Source: Deinococcus roseus
GTDB taxonomy: Bacteria > Deinococcota > Deinococci > Deinococcales > Deinococcaceae
Direction of reading: 5' to 3'
Length of the DNA: 64,000 bases
Assembly: GCF_014646895.1 (NCBI RefSeq)
Contig: NZ_BMOD01000008.1
Span: 124,001 to 188,000, forward strand
In this document: one piece after another, positions 48,402 to 56,646 of the stretch
Layout of the letters: the number at the start of each line of letters is the position of its first letter
Position numbering within the stretch: position 1 is the stretch's first letter
Notes under the pieces: model-generated
What the model was told of the DNA's origin: nothing
The model's input: the letters and a program-made list of their open reading frames with translations, nothing else
Databases searched by the model: none
Program-made: the position numbers and the translations under genes

Positions 48402-49823
48402 TTAAGGAATCCGCGCCACACGCAGCGTGTTGGTGGTCCCCTTCATGCCGAACGGCACGCCAGCGACGATCACGATGCGGTCACCAGATTGCACCAGTTC
48501 CAGCTCCTGCAGGGTCTGGACGGCGATTTCCACCATGTCATCGGTGTCTTTGGGGTCGCGGGTGAGGAGGGGCACCACGCCCCACATCAGGGCCAGCTGG
48601 TTCACCACTTTTTCGTTGGGGGTGAGGGCCAGGATGGGTTTGCGGGGACGGCGGCGGGACACGCGGGCTGCAGTGGCTCCAGAGGAGGTGAAGCACACGA
48701 TGGCCTTGGCATTCAGGAAGCCTGCAATCTCACTGGCAGAGTGGGAGATGGCGTCCTGGGTGGTGTGCCGGTCCTCGGGGATCTTGATGAGTTCTTCTTC
48801 GTACTGGGAAGTGCCTTCAGCGGTCTCAGCGATTTTGAACATCATGCCCACAGATTCCACAGGGTACATGCCGCTGGCAGATTCTGCGGAAAGCATCACT
48901 GCGTCCGTGCCGTCGAAGATGGCGTTGGCCACGTCGCTGGCCTCTGCACGGGTGGGACGGGGGTTGGTGCGCATGCTTTCCAGCATCTGGGTGGCGGTGA
49001 TCACAGGTTTTCCGGCTTCACGGCACTTGCGGATGATCATCTTCTGGATGATGGGCACCTGTTCGGTGGGCATTTCCACACCGAGGTCCCCACGGGCCAC
49101 CATGATGCCGTCTGCTTCAGCCAGAATTTCGTCGAAGCGGTCCACAGCCTGGGGCTTCTCGATTTTGGCCATCAGTTTGGCGCTGGAGCCCAGCATGCGC
49201 AGGTGGTGACGGGCCAGGATCAGGTCGTCACGGGTGCGCACGAAGCTGAGGGCCACCCAGTCCACGCCGATTTCTGCGCCCACACCGAGGTCTGCAATGT
49301 CCTTGTCCGAGAGGGCAGGGGCAGAGAGGTCAGCTTCGGGGACGTTGATGCCCTTGTTGTTGCTGAGCACGCCGCCGATTTCCACGGTGGTGATGATGTC
49401 GTTGCCCTTGATCTCCCTGATGCGGAGTTCCAGATTGCCGTCATCGAGCAGCAGGGTCATTCCAACGCTGACGTCCTGGGGAAGGGGCTTGTAGGTGGTG
49501 GACACCTTTTCAGCGTTGCCCTCCACATCATCGGAGGTCAGAATGAACTGCTGGCCCTTGACCAGGGTGATGGGGCCGTCCTTGAATTTGCCGGTGCGGA
49601 TTTTGGGGCCCTGCAGGTCCTGCAGGATGCCGATGTTCACACCTTTTTTTGCAGCAGCAGCGCGAATCATGTCCACGCGCTTCTGGTGGTCTTCTTTGGA
49701 GCCGTGGGAGAAGTTGAGGCGGGCCACGTTCAGGCCAGCGTCAATCATCTGCTCCAGGACTTCGGGGTTTTCGCTTGCTGGACCAATGGTCGCAACAATT
49801 TTGGTGGATCGTTTAAAGAGCAT
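48402..49823 (-). CDS. pyk: Pyruvate kinase
   Basis: This enzyme makes pyruvate and ATP from phosphoenolpyruvate, the last glycolytic step. The 473-residue protein shows TKIVATIGPAS, ARLNFSHG, ILQDLQGPKIR, MAKIEKPQAVDRFDEIL, MVARGDLGVEMP and the MLESM segment of ATQMLESM, with a C-terminal allosteric domain to residue 473. The start at 49823 overlaps the last 11 bases of eno, so it is translated from the eno mRNA. The frame is open further upstream but that part is the shadow of eno. Confidence 0.97.
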   Translation of the reverse strand: MLFKRSTKIVATIGPASENPEVLEQMIDAGLNVARLNFSHGSKEDHQKRVDMIRAAAAKKGVNIGILQDLQGPKIRTGKFKDGPITLVKGQQFILTSDDVEGNAEKVSTTYKPLPQDVSVGMTLLLDDGNLELRIREIKGNDIITTVEIGGVLSNNKGINVPEADLSAPALSDKDIADLGVGAEIGVDWVALSFVRTRDDLILARHHLRMLGSSAKLMAKIEKPQAVDRFDEILAEADGIMVARGDLGVEMPTEQVPIIQKMIIRKCREAGKPVITATQMLESMRTNPRPTRAEASDVANAIFDGTDAVMLSAESASGMYPVESVGMMFKIAETAEGTSQYEEELIKIPEDRHTTQDAISHSASEIAGFLNAKAIVCFTSSGATAARVSRRRPRKPILALTPNEKVVNQLALMWGVVPLLTRDPKDTDDMVEIAVQTLQELELVQSGDRIVIVAGVPFGMKGTTNTLRVARIP

Positions 49824-51081
49824 CTTTCCCCAGGAATTTTGCGGCTGCGCCGAGTTCGTGCTCGATGCGCAGGAGTTGGTTGTACTTGGCAATGCGGTCA
49901 GAACGGCTGGCAGAACCGGTTTTGATCTGTCCAGCGTTGGTGGCCACGGCCAGGTCAGCGATGAAGCTGTCTTCGGACTCGCCACTGCGGTGGGAGATCA
50001 CGGCGGTATAGCCGTTTTTCTGGGCCAGTTCGATGGCGTCCATGGCTTCGGTGAGGCTGCCGATCTGGTTCACTTTCACCAGGATGGAGTTGCCCACTTT
50101 GGTGTCGATGCCCTGCTGCAGGCGCTTGACGTTGGTCACGAACAGGTCGTCACCGACCAGTTGCACCTTGTCGCCGATTTTGGCGGTCAGCAGTTCCCAG
50201 CCAGCCCAGTCGTCTTCGTGCAGGCCGTCTTCGATGGAGACGATGGGGTAACGGGCAGCCCAGTCGGCCCAGAAGTCCACCATTTCTTCGCTGGTCAGGA
50301 TGCGGTCTTCGCTTTCCAGGTGGTATTTGCCGTCTTTGTACAGCTCGCTGGTGGCGGGGTCAAGGGCGATGAAGATGTCCTTGCCTGCTTCGTAGCCAGC
50401 GTCCTTGATGGCTTCCATCAGCACTTCAAGGGCTTCTTCGTTGCTCTGGAGGTCAGGAGCAAAGCCACCTTCGTCACCGACGTTGGTGTTGTAGCCGCGC
50501 TTTTTAAGCACTTTTTTCAGGGCGTGGAACACTTCTGCACCGTAACGCAGGGCTTCTTTGAAGCTGGGTGCACCGAGGGGCATCACCATGAACTCCTGGA
50601 AGTCCACACGGTTGTCGGCGTGTGCGCCACCGTTGATCACGTTCATCATGGGAACGGGCAGCACCTTGGCGTTGTTCCCACCGAGGTAACGGTACAGGGG
50701 AACGCCCAGCGCGTTGGCTGCAGCGCGGGCATTGGCCAGAGACACGGCCAGGATGGCGTTGCCCCCCAGTTTGCTCTTGTTGGGGGTGCCGTCCAGGTCC
50801 AGCATGATCTGGTCAACTTTAACCTGGTCGAGGGCGTCGGTGCCAATCAAGGCAGGACGAATGAGGTTTTCCACATTCTCCACAGCTTTTTCCACACCTT
50901 TGCCCAGGTAGCGTTTGCCGCCGTCACGCAGCTCGTTGGCTTCGTGGCTGCCGGTGCTGGCTCCCGAGGGAACGATGGCGCGCCCAACGAAACCGCTCTC
51001 AAGGTGAACTTCAGCCTCGACGGTGGGGTTACCACGGGAGTCGAGCACTTCACGGGCGATGATGTTAGCGATTTTCGTCAT
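49813..51081 (-). CDS. eno: Enolase
   Basis: This enzyme interconverts 2-phosphoglycerate and phosphoenolpyruvate. The 422-residue protein has IIAREVLDSRGNPTVEAEV, GASTGSHEANELRD, VMPLGAPSF, NVGDEGGFAPDL, SIEDGLHEDDW and VISHRSGESEDSFIADLAV, with catalytic Glu and Lys positions in place. The start at 51081 follows GGAGGT by five bases. The ATG at 51093 overlaps that site and is not used. A 16-bp palindrome lies just upstream. Confidence 0.98.
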   Translation of the reverse strand: MTKIANIIAREVLDSRGNPTVEAEVHLESGFVGRAIVPSGASTGSHEANELRDGGKRYLGKGVEKAVENVENLIRPALIGTDALDQVKVDQIMLDLDGTPNKSKLGGNAILAVSLANARAAANALGVPLYRYLGGNNAKVLPVPMMNVINGGAHADNRVDFQEFMVMPLGAPSFKEALRYGAEVFHALKKVLKKRGYNTNVGDEGGFAPDLQSNEEALEVLMEAIKDAGYEAGKDIFIALDPATSELYKDGKYHLESEDRILTSEEMVDFWADWAARYPIVSIEDGLHEDDWAGWELLTAKIGDKVQLVGDDLFVTNVKRLQQGIDTKVGNSILVKVNQIGSLTEAMDAIELAQKNGYTAVISHRSGESEDSFIADLAVATNAGQIKTGSASRSDRIAKYNQLLRIEHELGAAAKFLGKDAL

Positions 51082-51099
51082 GATGACCTCCATTAAAAA

Positions 51100-51115
51100 A
51101 CTTCCCTAGGGAAGT
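51100..51115. promoter_or_regulatory. Palindromic operator candidate at the eno-pyk promoter
   Basis: ACTTCCCTAGGGAAGT is a perfect 16-bp palindrome between the probable -10 box (TATAGT, minus strand, 51132-51127) and the eno ribosome binding site. It would cover about +5 to +20 of the transcript, a place where a repressor could act. TTGACG lies 20 bases before the -10 box, so the spacing is long. Confidence 0.6.
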
Positions 51116-51251
51116 GTACCTGTGACACTATAACCGATTTTTAAGACCACTTCGTCAAATTGTCTTGTCGGAGATTCAAGTCCTCTAGAGATCTGCCGTC
51201 CTGTCCAAAGGGACAAATCCTCTGCTGAAATCGAGGTTTTCCACAACCTGC

Positions 51252-51271
51252 TGTGGATAACCTGTGGATAA
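51252..51271. other. Two DnaA boxes 3' of dnaN
   Basis: Two exact TGTGGATAA boxes lie in the dnaN-eno gap, about 1.2 kb from the main origin cluster. They could be a second part of a bipartite origin or a DnaA titration site. The rest of the 257-base gap shows the eno promoter and no gene. Confidence 0.8.
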
Positions 51272-51338
51272 CTTGGGGACATTTGCCCCTCCTACAGCGC
51301 AACTTCAGCTTTGAAACTTCAGTTTCTGGGTCCTCCAC

Positions 51339-52421
51339 TCAGATGCGCAGGGGCACCACCACAGCCAGGTAACCCGACTCATCGGTGGTTTTGAAGAGGG
51401 CCGGCGTGGTCACCCCGGAAAGTTGCAACACCACATCCCCTTCCATGGGACCCAGGGCATCAGAAACGAACTTGGCATTGAACCCCAGCGAAATGGCGGG
51501 CTCACTCCCCTCCTGAAGTACCTCTAAAACTTCCTGAGCGCGTCCGTAATCCCCCTCGGCGATCAATTGCAGCTTGGACTCCGAGACCAGGAATTCAACC
51601 CGGTTGTTGGCGTTCTTGTCCGCAAGCACCGCCACCCGTGAAACCGCTTCTTTGAGTTTGGAGGCTGGAAGCTGGACCGTCACTTTGATGCTGCTGGGAA
51701 TCACCCGCTCATAATCAGGGAATTCACCATCCAGCAACTTGATGTTCATTTTGGTGCGGTCTGAGGACACCGAAAGCAGGTGGTCTCCAAAGGTCAGTTT
51801 GACCAGACCCTCTTTGAGGATGCGGTTGAGTTCATCGGCACTTTTGGCCGGAACAATCAGGTTTCTGTCCACACCTGACCCGGTGAAATCCCGCAGGGCC
51901 AGCCTGAAACCATCTGAAGCCACCAGACGCACCTGTTTTGCACGAAGCTCGAACTTGATGCCCCGGAAAACCTGCTGAAAAGCTTCGGTGGCGGTGGCAT
52001 AGCGAACACTGCTCAGCGAGCGGTTCAGTTCTTTTGCATCCATTTCCATATCAGAGTGGGCAGGAAATTGAATTTCTGGAAACGCAGAGAGGTCCCCGGT
52101 TTGCAGTTTGAAGTTGCTTCCCCCCGAAGTGAGGGTGATTTCCGTCTGGTTGAGGTTGATCTCAACGAGTTCTCCTGGCAGGTTTCTGACAATCTGGGCA
52201 AACAGGTGGGCAGGAACTATCACAGGCTGTCCGTTTTCCACCTGAGCAGGAACAAAACCTTCCATGTCCAGTTCCAGGTTGGTTCCAGTCAGGAAAATTC
52301 CTCTGTCAGAGGGCTGAATCTTGACGTAAGAGAGCACGGGGTTGTTGCTTCTGGCAGGAATGATTCTTTCCAGGGTGCTTAGGGCATCACTGAGGAACTT
52401 TTTGGTGACCTGAATCTGCAT
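51339..52421 (-). CDS. dnaN: DNA polymerase III beta subunit (sliding clamp)
   Basis: This ring-shaped homodimer tethers DNA polymerase to DNA. The 360-residue protein has three clamp repeats: MQIQVTKKFLSDALSTLERIIPARSNNPVLSYVKI in the first, RYATATEAFQQVFRGI and VASDGFRLALRD in the second, FPDYERVIP and the terminal SGYLAVVVPLRI (peptide-binding pocket and VMPL-like end) in the third. GAGGAG lies before the ATG. It faces away from oriC on the same strand as dnaA, with the origin between them. Confidence 0.98.
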   Translation of the reverse strand: MQIQVTKKFLSDALSTLERIIPARSNNPVLSYVKIQPSDRGIFLTGTNLELDMEGFVPAQVENGQPVIVPAHLFAQIVRNLPGELVEINLNQTEITLTSGGSNFKLQTGDLSAFPEIQFPAHSDMEMDAKELNRSLSSVRYATATEAFQQVFRGIKFELRAKQVRLVASDGFRLALRDFTGSGVDRNLIVPAKSADELNRILKEGLVKLTFGDHLLSVSSDRTKMNIKLLDGEFPDYERVIPSSIKVTVQLPASKLKEAVSRVAVLADKNANNRVEFLVSESKLQLIAEGDYGRAQEVLEVLQEGSEPAISLGFNAKFVSDALGPMEGDVVLQLSGVTTPALFKTTDESGYLAVVVPLRI

Positions 52422-52441
52422 GGCTTTCTCCTCTTTTAAGG

Positions 52442-52463
52442 ATTATATATATAGATATTTTAA
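52442..52463. other. AT-rich unwinding element of oriC
   Basis: An all-A/T stretch apart from one G (ATTATATATATAGATATTTT and following) lies between the dnaN start and the TAG trios, the expected place for initial strand opening. Confidence 0.7.
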
Positions 52464-52467
52464 ACAG

Positions 52468-52504
52468 TAGTAGTAGTAATAGGGCCTGTGGATACTGTGG
52501 ATAA
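52468..52504. other. DnaA-trio and adjacent DnaA boxes (basal unwinding system)
   Basis: TAG TAG TAG TAA TAG (52468-52482) is followed by a GC-rich GGCC, then a near-match box TGTGGATAC and an exact box TGTGGATAA. This order (trio, GC-rich spacer, tandem DnaA boxes) matches the basal unwinding system described in Bacillus subtilis, in which a DnaA filament binds one strand through the trios. Confidence 0.8.
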
Positions 52505-52717
52505 CCCACTTTTTTCCTCTCTCAGACAACAAAGTGCCTGTGGATAAGTCTGTGGATAACTGGCACTTTCCTGTGGATAACCTGTGGATAAGTGGGGGAG
52601 TTATCCACAGGCAAAGTTATCCACAGGTTATCCACAGGGTTATCCACAGGTTATCCACAGACTTATCCACAGACTTATCCACAGAAAGTGATTTTTGGCA
52701 CATGCTTACAGAACCCT

Positions 52718-54076
52718 TCATATCGGGCTCTGTTTCAGGCGCTGGGACAGCTGTTGGGCCACTTTGGTCAGTTCTGTGTCCTTCTGGATCTGCTCGGTCA
52801 ACTTCTGAATGGAATACAGCACTGTGGAGTGATCACGGCTGAAGAACTGACCGATTTCAGGCAGGGAATGGGTGGTGAGTTCCCGGATCATGTACATGGC
52901 CATCTGACGGGGAATCACGATCTCTCTGGCCCGTCCTGAACCTTTCAGGGCTTCAGGGGTCACGCCGTAATAATTGGCCACAGCACGCAGAATATCGTTC
53001 ATGTCCAGTTGCACTGTGTTGGGGGTGAAGATTTCAGAGAGGGCTTTTGCTGCCACAGAACGGTTCACTTCCACATTGTTCAGGCTGGCAAAAGCCACCA
53101 CCCGCATCAGGGCACCTTCGAGTTCACGGATGTTGCTGGTAACATGCTTGGCAATCAGCTCTAGCACATCCTGCGGCACACTGATCCGGCGGATTTCCGC
53201 ATTCATTTTCAGAATGGCCACCCGCGTTTCAAATTCCGGACTCTGGATGTCGGTGATCAGGCCCCATTCAAAGCGAGACCTCAGTCGGGCTTCCAGTGTT
53301 TCAATGTCTCTGGGTGGGCGATCTGAGGACAGGATGATCTGCTTGTGGTTCTCGTGCAGGGCGTTGAAAGTGTGGAAGAACTCTTCCTGCGTTCTTTCCT
53401 TACCCGCCAGAAACTGGATGTCGTCTACAAGCAGCAAATCAATGGAACGGTACCTGTTGCGGAAGGCCGTCATTTTGTCATCGCGGATCGCATTGATCAG
53501 GTCATTGGTGAAAGACTCGGTGGAAACATACTCGATTCGCATGTGGGGATGCCGCTCAGAGACAAAATGCCCCACAGCATGCATCAAGTGGGTTTTCCCC
53601 AGTCCCACATCCCCATAAATGAACAGGGGGTTGTAGGCCTTGCCAGGAGATTCGGCAACTGCGACTGCAGCAGCATGGGCCAGGTTGTTGTTGGGACCCA
53701 CCACAAAGTTGTCGAAAATGTACTTGGCATTCAGGTTGACCCGGTTGGGCTCGGTGACCATGTTCACGGTGGGCACAGAACGGGGCTCTGCTTTGGGGGC
53801 TGGGGTGGGTGCACTGGCCAGCAACATGGCATCCTGCACAGCAGGCAGCACCTGAAAATTGACTTTGGGGTTCTGTGCCCCCATGTCCCGCATGGCCATC
53901 TCGATGAGCTTGACGTAATGGGACTTGAACCACTCCTGTGAGAAGGCATTTTTGACCCCGAGGATCAATTCACCCTGCTCCACACCGAGCGGCTTCACGT
54001 CCCTGAACCACGTGTGGTACTCCACATCGGAGATGTTCTGCCGCACGTAGTCGAGAATGTTAGACCAGATGTCCAA
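52718..54076 (-). CDS. dnaA: Chromosomal replication initiator protein DnaA
   Basis: This AAA+ protein binds DnaA boxes and opens the origin. The 452-residue protein has domain I (WSNILDYVRQNISDVEYHTWF), a short linker, and the AAA+ core with Walker A IYGDVGLGKTHL and Walker B LLLVDDIQFLAG. A C-terminal helix-turn-helix carries the signature SLPEIGQFFSRDHSTVLYSI. The start is TTG, with GGAGG about 11 bases upstream. No ATG is available nearby. It has its own promoter (54154-54200 region). Confidence 0.98.
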   Translation of the reverse strand: MDIWSNILDYVRQNISDVEYHTWFRDVKPLGVEQGELILGVKNAFSQEWFKSHYVKLIEMAMRDMGAQNPKVNFQVLPAVQDAMLLASAPTPAPKAEPRSVPTVNMVTEPNRVNLNAKYIFDNFVVGPNNNLAHAAAVAVAESPGKAYNPLFIYGDVGLGKTHLMHAVGHFVSERHPHMRIEYVSTESFTNDLINAIRDDKMTAFRNRYRSIDLLLVDDIQFLAGKERTQEEFFHTFNALHENHKQIILSSDRPPRDIETLEARLRSRFEWGLITDIQSPEFETRVAILKMNAEIRRISVPQDVLELIAKHVTSNIRELEGALMRVVAFASLNNVEVNRSVAAKALSEIFTPNTVQLDMNDILRAVANYYGVTPEALKGSGRAREIVIPRQMAMYMIRELTTHSLPEIGQFFSRDHSTVLYSIQKLTEQIQKDTELTKVAQQLSQRLKQSPI

Positions 54077-54185
54077 AGAGATTACAGCCTCCCTTGTTGA
54101 TGTCGCTTGATTTCAGCCAGGGCCCCTTTCGCGGCAAACGAAAATGAGGCGGCCAGGGTTGTTCATCTAACGTGGCACGCCTCAT

Positions 54186-54214
54186 AGTACCCCTACTAAA
54201 AACTAGGGTAAAGT
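54186..54214 (-). promoter_or_regulatory. Promoter of dnaA
   Basis: On the minus strand TTTACC is followed after 17 bases by TACTAT, about 110 bases ahead of the dnaA start. The 147-base gap to mnmG also holds the divergent mnmG promoter (possible TAAAGT -10 box at about 54209). No DnaA box is seen in this gap. Confidence 0.6.
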
Positions 54215-54223
54215 GTATGGGTT

Positions 54224-56020
54224 ATGTCGAGAGTTTTCAACGTGATCGTGATTGGGGGAGGCCATGCAGGCATCGAAGCTGCGTGGGCGGCCTCCAAATA
54301 CGGCACTGTCGCAATGATGATTTCCAACCCTGCCACCATTGGACGCATGCCCTGCAACCCTGCTGTGGGAGGTCCAGGCAAAAGCCAGATGGTGTTTGAG
54401 CTGACCGCCATGGGGGGCCTGATGGGCCGTGTGGCCGATGACACCGCCATCCACAGCCGCATGCTGAATGCCTCCAAAGGACCTGCCGTCCAGAGCCTCA
54501 GGGTCCAGAACGAGCGGGACCAGTATGCTGCAAAAGCCCAGGAGTACGTGCTGGGCAATGCCGCCATCGAGATCATCCGGGGTGAGGCCGCAGATGTGTA
54601 CCAGGAAGGGGAGACCTGGGTGGTGCAGACCATCGATGGCCGCGCTTATCCTGCAAAAACCGTGGTGATCGCTGCTGGAACCTTCATGCGGGGTCTGACC
54701 TGGTATGGCCGCCATTCCCGCCCGGAAGGCCGTCAGGGTGAACCTCCTGCCCGTTTTCTGTCCCAGTCCCTGGAACGTGGAGGCCACAAGCTCAAGCGCT
54801 ACAAGACAGGAACCCCTCCCCGGGTGCGTGCAGATTCGGTGAATTTCGCCGCTCTGCTGGAGCTTCCTGGTGATGATCAGGTGCACAGTTTCACCGGAAA
54901 CCCCGGTCCTGAGGCCAGAAAAAGCCCCACCTGGCAGACCCACACCACCCCGGAAACCCACCGCCTGATTCAGGAAAACCTGCACCTGTCTCCCATGTAT
55001 GCGGGTGACATCGAGGGGCTGGGTCCCCGGTACTGTCCCAGCATTGAGGACAAAATCGTGCGGTTTGCACACCATGACAGACACCTGCTTTTTGTCGAGC
55101 CAGACGGTGTAGACACCAGTGAGGTGTACCTGCAAGGTTTCTCCAGCAGCCTGCCCCCTGCACTGCAAGACCAGATGGTCCGAACCCTTCCTGGTTTTGA
55201 GAACGCGGTGATCCAGCGTTATGCCTACGCTGTGGAATATGACGTGGTGGATTCTCTGGAGCTCACCCCCAACCTGGAATCCAAATTCATGCCCGGAATT
55301 TTCACTGCGGGTCAAATCAACGGGACCAGTGGCTATGAAGAAGCTGCCGCGCAAGGACTGGTGGCTGGAACCGCTGCTGCACGCAGGGCACTGGGTCTGG
55401 AAGACCGCTTCTTCACCCGTGAAGGCAGTTACATCGGGGTCATGCTGGACGACCTGGTCTACAAGGGCACCGATGAACCTTACCGCATGATGACTTCACG
55501 GGTGGAACACCGCCTGCTGGTGCGCCAGGACAATGCAGACCAGCGCATGACCCCCTTTGCCCATGAACTGGGTCTGGTGGGTGATGATGCCCTGAAAGCC
55601 GTGCAGAACAAGTACCAGCGCATTGAAGCAGGCATCCAGCAACTGCGCACCCAGCGGCATCAGGGGATCACCGGAGAGCAACTTTTGCGCCGCCCGGACA
55701 TGAACCTCAGTGATCTTGAAGCGCTGGGCATCAAACTGACGGGCATGGCCTCCTGGCAGGAAGCGGAGAGCGTGCAGATCCACGTCAAATACGCGGGCTA
55801 CATCGAGCGCAGCCGCCAGCAACTGGAAGCTGAACGCAAATACGGTGAGCGCAGTCTGTCTGGGATTGATTTCCGCCAGATCACAGCCATGTCCAATGAG
55901 GCCCGCGAGAAGCTTTCAAAAGCACAACCTCAAACCGTGGCCCAGGCTGCCAGGGTACCAGGGGTTCGCACTTCTGACCTGAGTGCACTGCTGGTGTATT
56001 TGAAAACCCAGCACCCCTGA
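54224..56020 (+). CDS. mnmG: tRNA uridine-5-carboxymethylaminomethyl modification enzyme MnmG
   Basis: With MnmE this FAD enzyme modifies the wobble uridine of several tRNAs. The 598-residue protein has the FAD motif VIVIGGGHAGIEAAWAAS, then NPAVGGPGKSQMVFE, the conserved RYKTGTPPRV segment, RYCPSIEDKIVRF, GQINGTSGYEEAAAQGLVAG and the C-terminal helical MnmE-binding domain. Normal length. Divergent from dnaA, start of the mnmG-rsmG-parAB side of the origin. Confidence 0.97.
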   Translation: MSRVFNVIVIGGGHAGIEAAWAASKYGTVAMMISNPATIGRMPCNPAVGGPGKSQMVFELTAMGGLMGRVADDTAIHSRMLNASKGPAVQSLRVQNERDQYAAKAQEYVLGNAAIEIIRGEAADVYQEGETWVVQTIDGRAYPAKTVVIAAGTFMRGLTWYGRHSRPEGRQGEPPARFLSQSLERGGHKLKRYKTGTPPRVRADSVNFAALLELPGDDQVHSFTGNPGPEARKSPTWQTHTTPETHRLIQENLHLSPMYAGDIEGLGPRYCPSIEDKIVRFAHHDRHLLFVEPDGVDTSEVYLQGFSSSLPPALQDQMVRTLPGFENAVIQRYAYAVEYDVVDSLELTPNLESKFMPGIFTAGQINGTSGYEEAAAQGLVAGTAAARRALGLEDRFFTREGSYIGVMLDDLVYKGTDEPYRMMTSRVEHRLLVRQDNADQRMTPFAHELGLVGDDALKAVQNKYQRIEAGIQQLRTQRHQGITGEQLLRRPDMNLSDLEALGIKLTGMASWQEAESVQIHVKYAGYIERSRQQLEAERKYGERSLSGIDFRQITAMSNEAREKLSKAQPQTVAQAARVPGVRTSDLSALLVYLKTQHP

Positions 56021-56038
56021 TTTCATTCATCAATGGTG

Positions 56039-56068
56039 CCACCTCAGGAAACTGGGGTGGTTTTATTT
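56039..56068. terminator. Terminator of mnmG
   Basis: CCACCTCAG and CTGGGGTGG form a nine-base stem (one G-U) with a GAAA loop, followed by TTTTATTT. Confidence 0.85.
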
Positions 56069-56593
56069 GCTCCAGGGCAGATCAATGCCTGAAAAATTGA
56101 GAAGATCAGGGTCGACTCTGGCTGTAGTGGTGGGATCAAAAGGCCAAAAAGACTCTTTCGTAGTTTCTTTCTTGATCCATTGCGTGATGAAAATTGAAAA
56201 TCTGGATGCCACCAGAAAGGTCGGTTTTTGTGGCCCACATTCGCGGTCCATAAAACAGACTGGATGGCCTGAGCCATATTCCTGTTGGGTAACAATGACA
56301 TAAAAATTGCCCAGCCCATCTCCTGCTACAGGAATGTATTTTTTGGTTTTCCAGAGAGGATGTCTCTGAAAAACAAGTTCTATGGTAAGTGAATTTTTGG
56401 TGTTTATACCTGTCAAAAATTGTCCACCTACAAAGGCTCCGTTGACGTTCAACAACCAGGCAATCCATTCTGGTGGAAAAACAATCCCTGTATGGGTGCT
56501 AAAAGCCTGAATTTCATCCAACGTTGTACCTTCAGGATATCCTTCAGGATGTTCTGATTCCATGAGGGCTTGTATGACTGTGGTGCAGTCCAT
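56063..56593 (-). CDS. SMI1/KNR4 (SUKH) family protein
   Basis: This 176-residue protein has the SUKH start LDEIQAFSTHTGIVFPPEWIAWLLNVNGA and the later GDGLGNFYVIVTQQ and VCFMDRE motifs. SUKH proteins are often immunity partners of contact-dependent or other polymorphic toxins, but no toxin gene is near. It lies opposite in strand between mnmG and rsmG, where no gene is usually found, and reads somewhat richer in A/T than its neighbours, so acquisition is likely. The ATG at 56593 follows TACAAT by eight bases. An ATG at 56599 is possible. Confidence 0.8.
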   Translation of the reverse strand: MDCTTVIQALMESEHPEGYPEGTTLDEIQAFSTHTGIVFPPEWIAWLLNVNGAFVGGQFLTGINTKNSLTIELVFQRHPLWKTKKYIPVAGDGLGNFYVIVTQQEYGSGHPVCFMDRECGPQKPTFLVASRFSIFITQWIKKETTKESFWPFDPTTTARVDPDLLNFSGIDLPWSK

Positions 56594-56646
56594 TTTCATC
56601 TATTGTATCCATCCGTGAAAACCCTGCCTATCGCCCACTTGCTACA

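Larger units (their letters stand above)
52441..52688. other. oriC: Chromosomal origin of replication oriC
   Basis: Twelve exact DnaA boxes (TTATCCACA or its complement) plus one near-match lie between dnaN and dnaA: five as TGTGGATAA on the left half and seven as TTATCCACA on the right half, giving inward-facing groups. With the AT-rich element and TAG trios at the left, the neighbouring dnaA and dnaN genes, and parAB close by, this is the chromosomal origin. Confidence 0.96.

Noticed and set aside
48489..51096. Long plus-strand frames opposite pyk and eno
   Set aside because: Shadows of pyruvate kinase and enolase, which are certain on the minus strand.
52496..52688. Regularly repeated TTATCCACA words resembling a CRISPR array
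   Set aside because: The repeats are 9-base DnaA boxes with irregular short spacing, in both orientations, next to dnaA. There are no spacers or cas genes.
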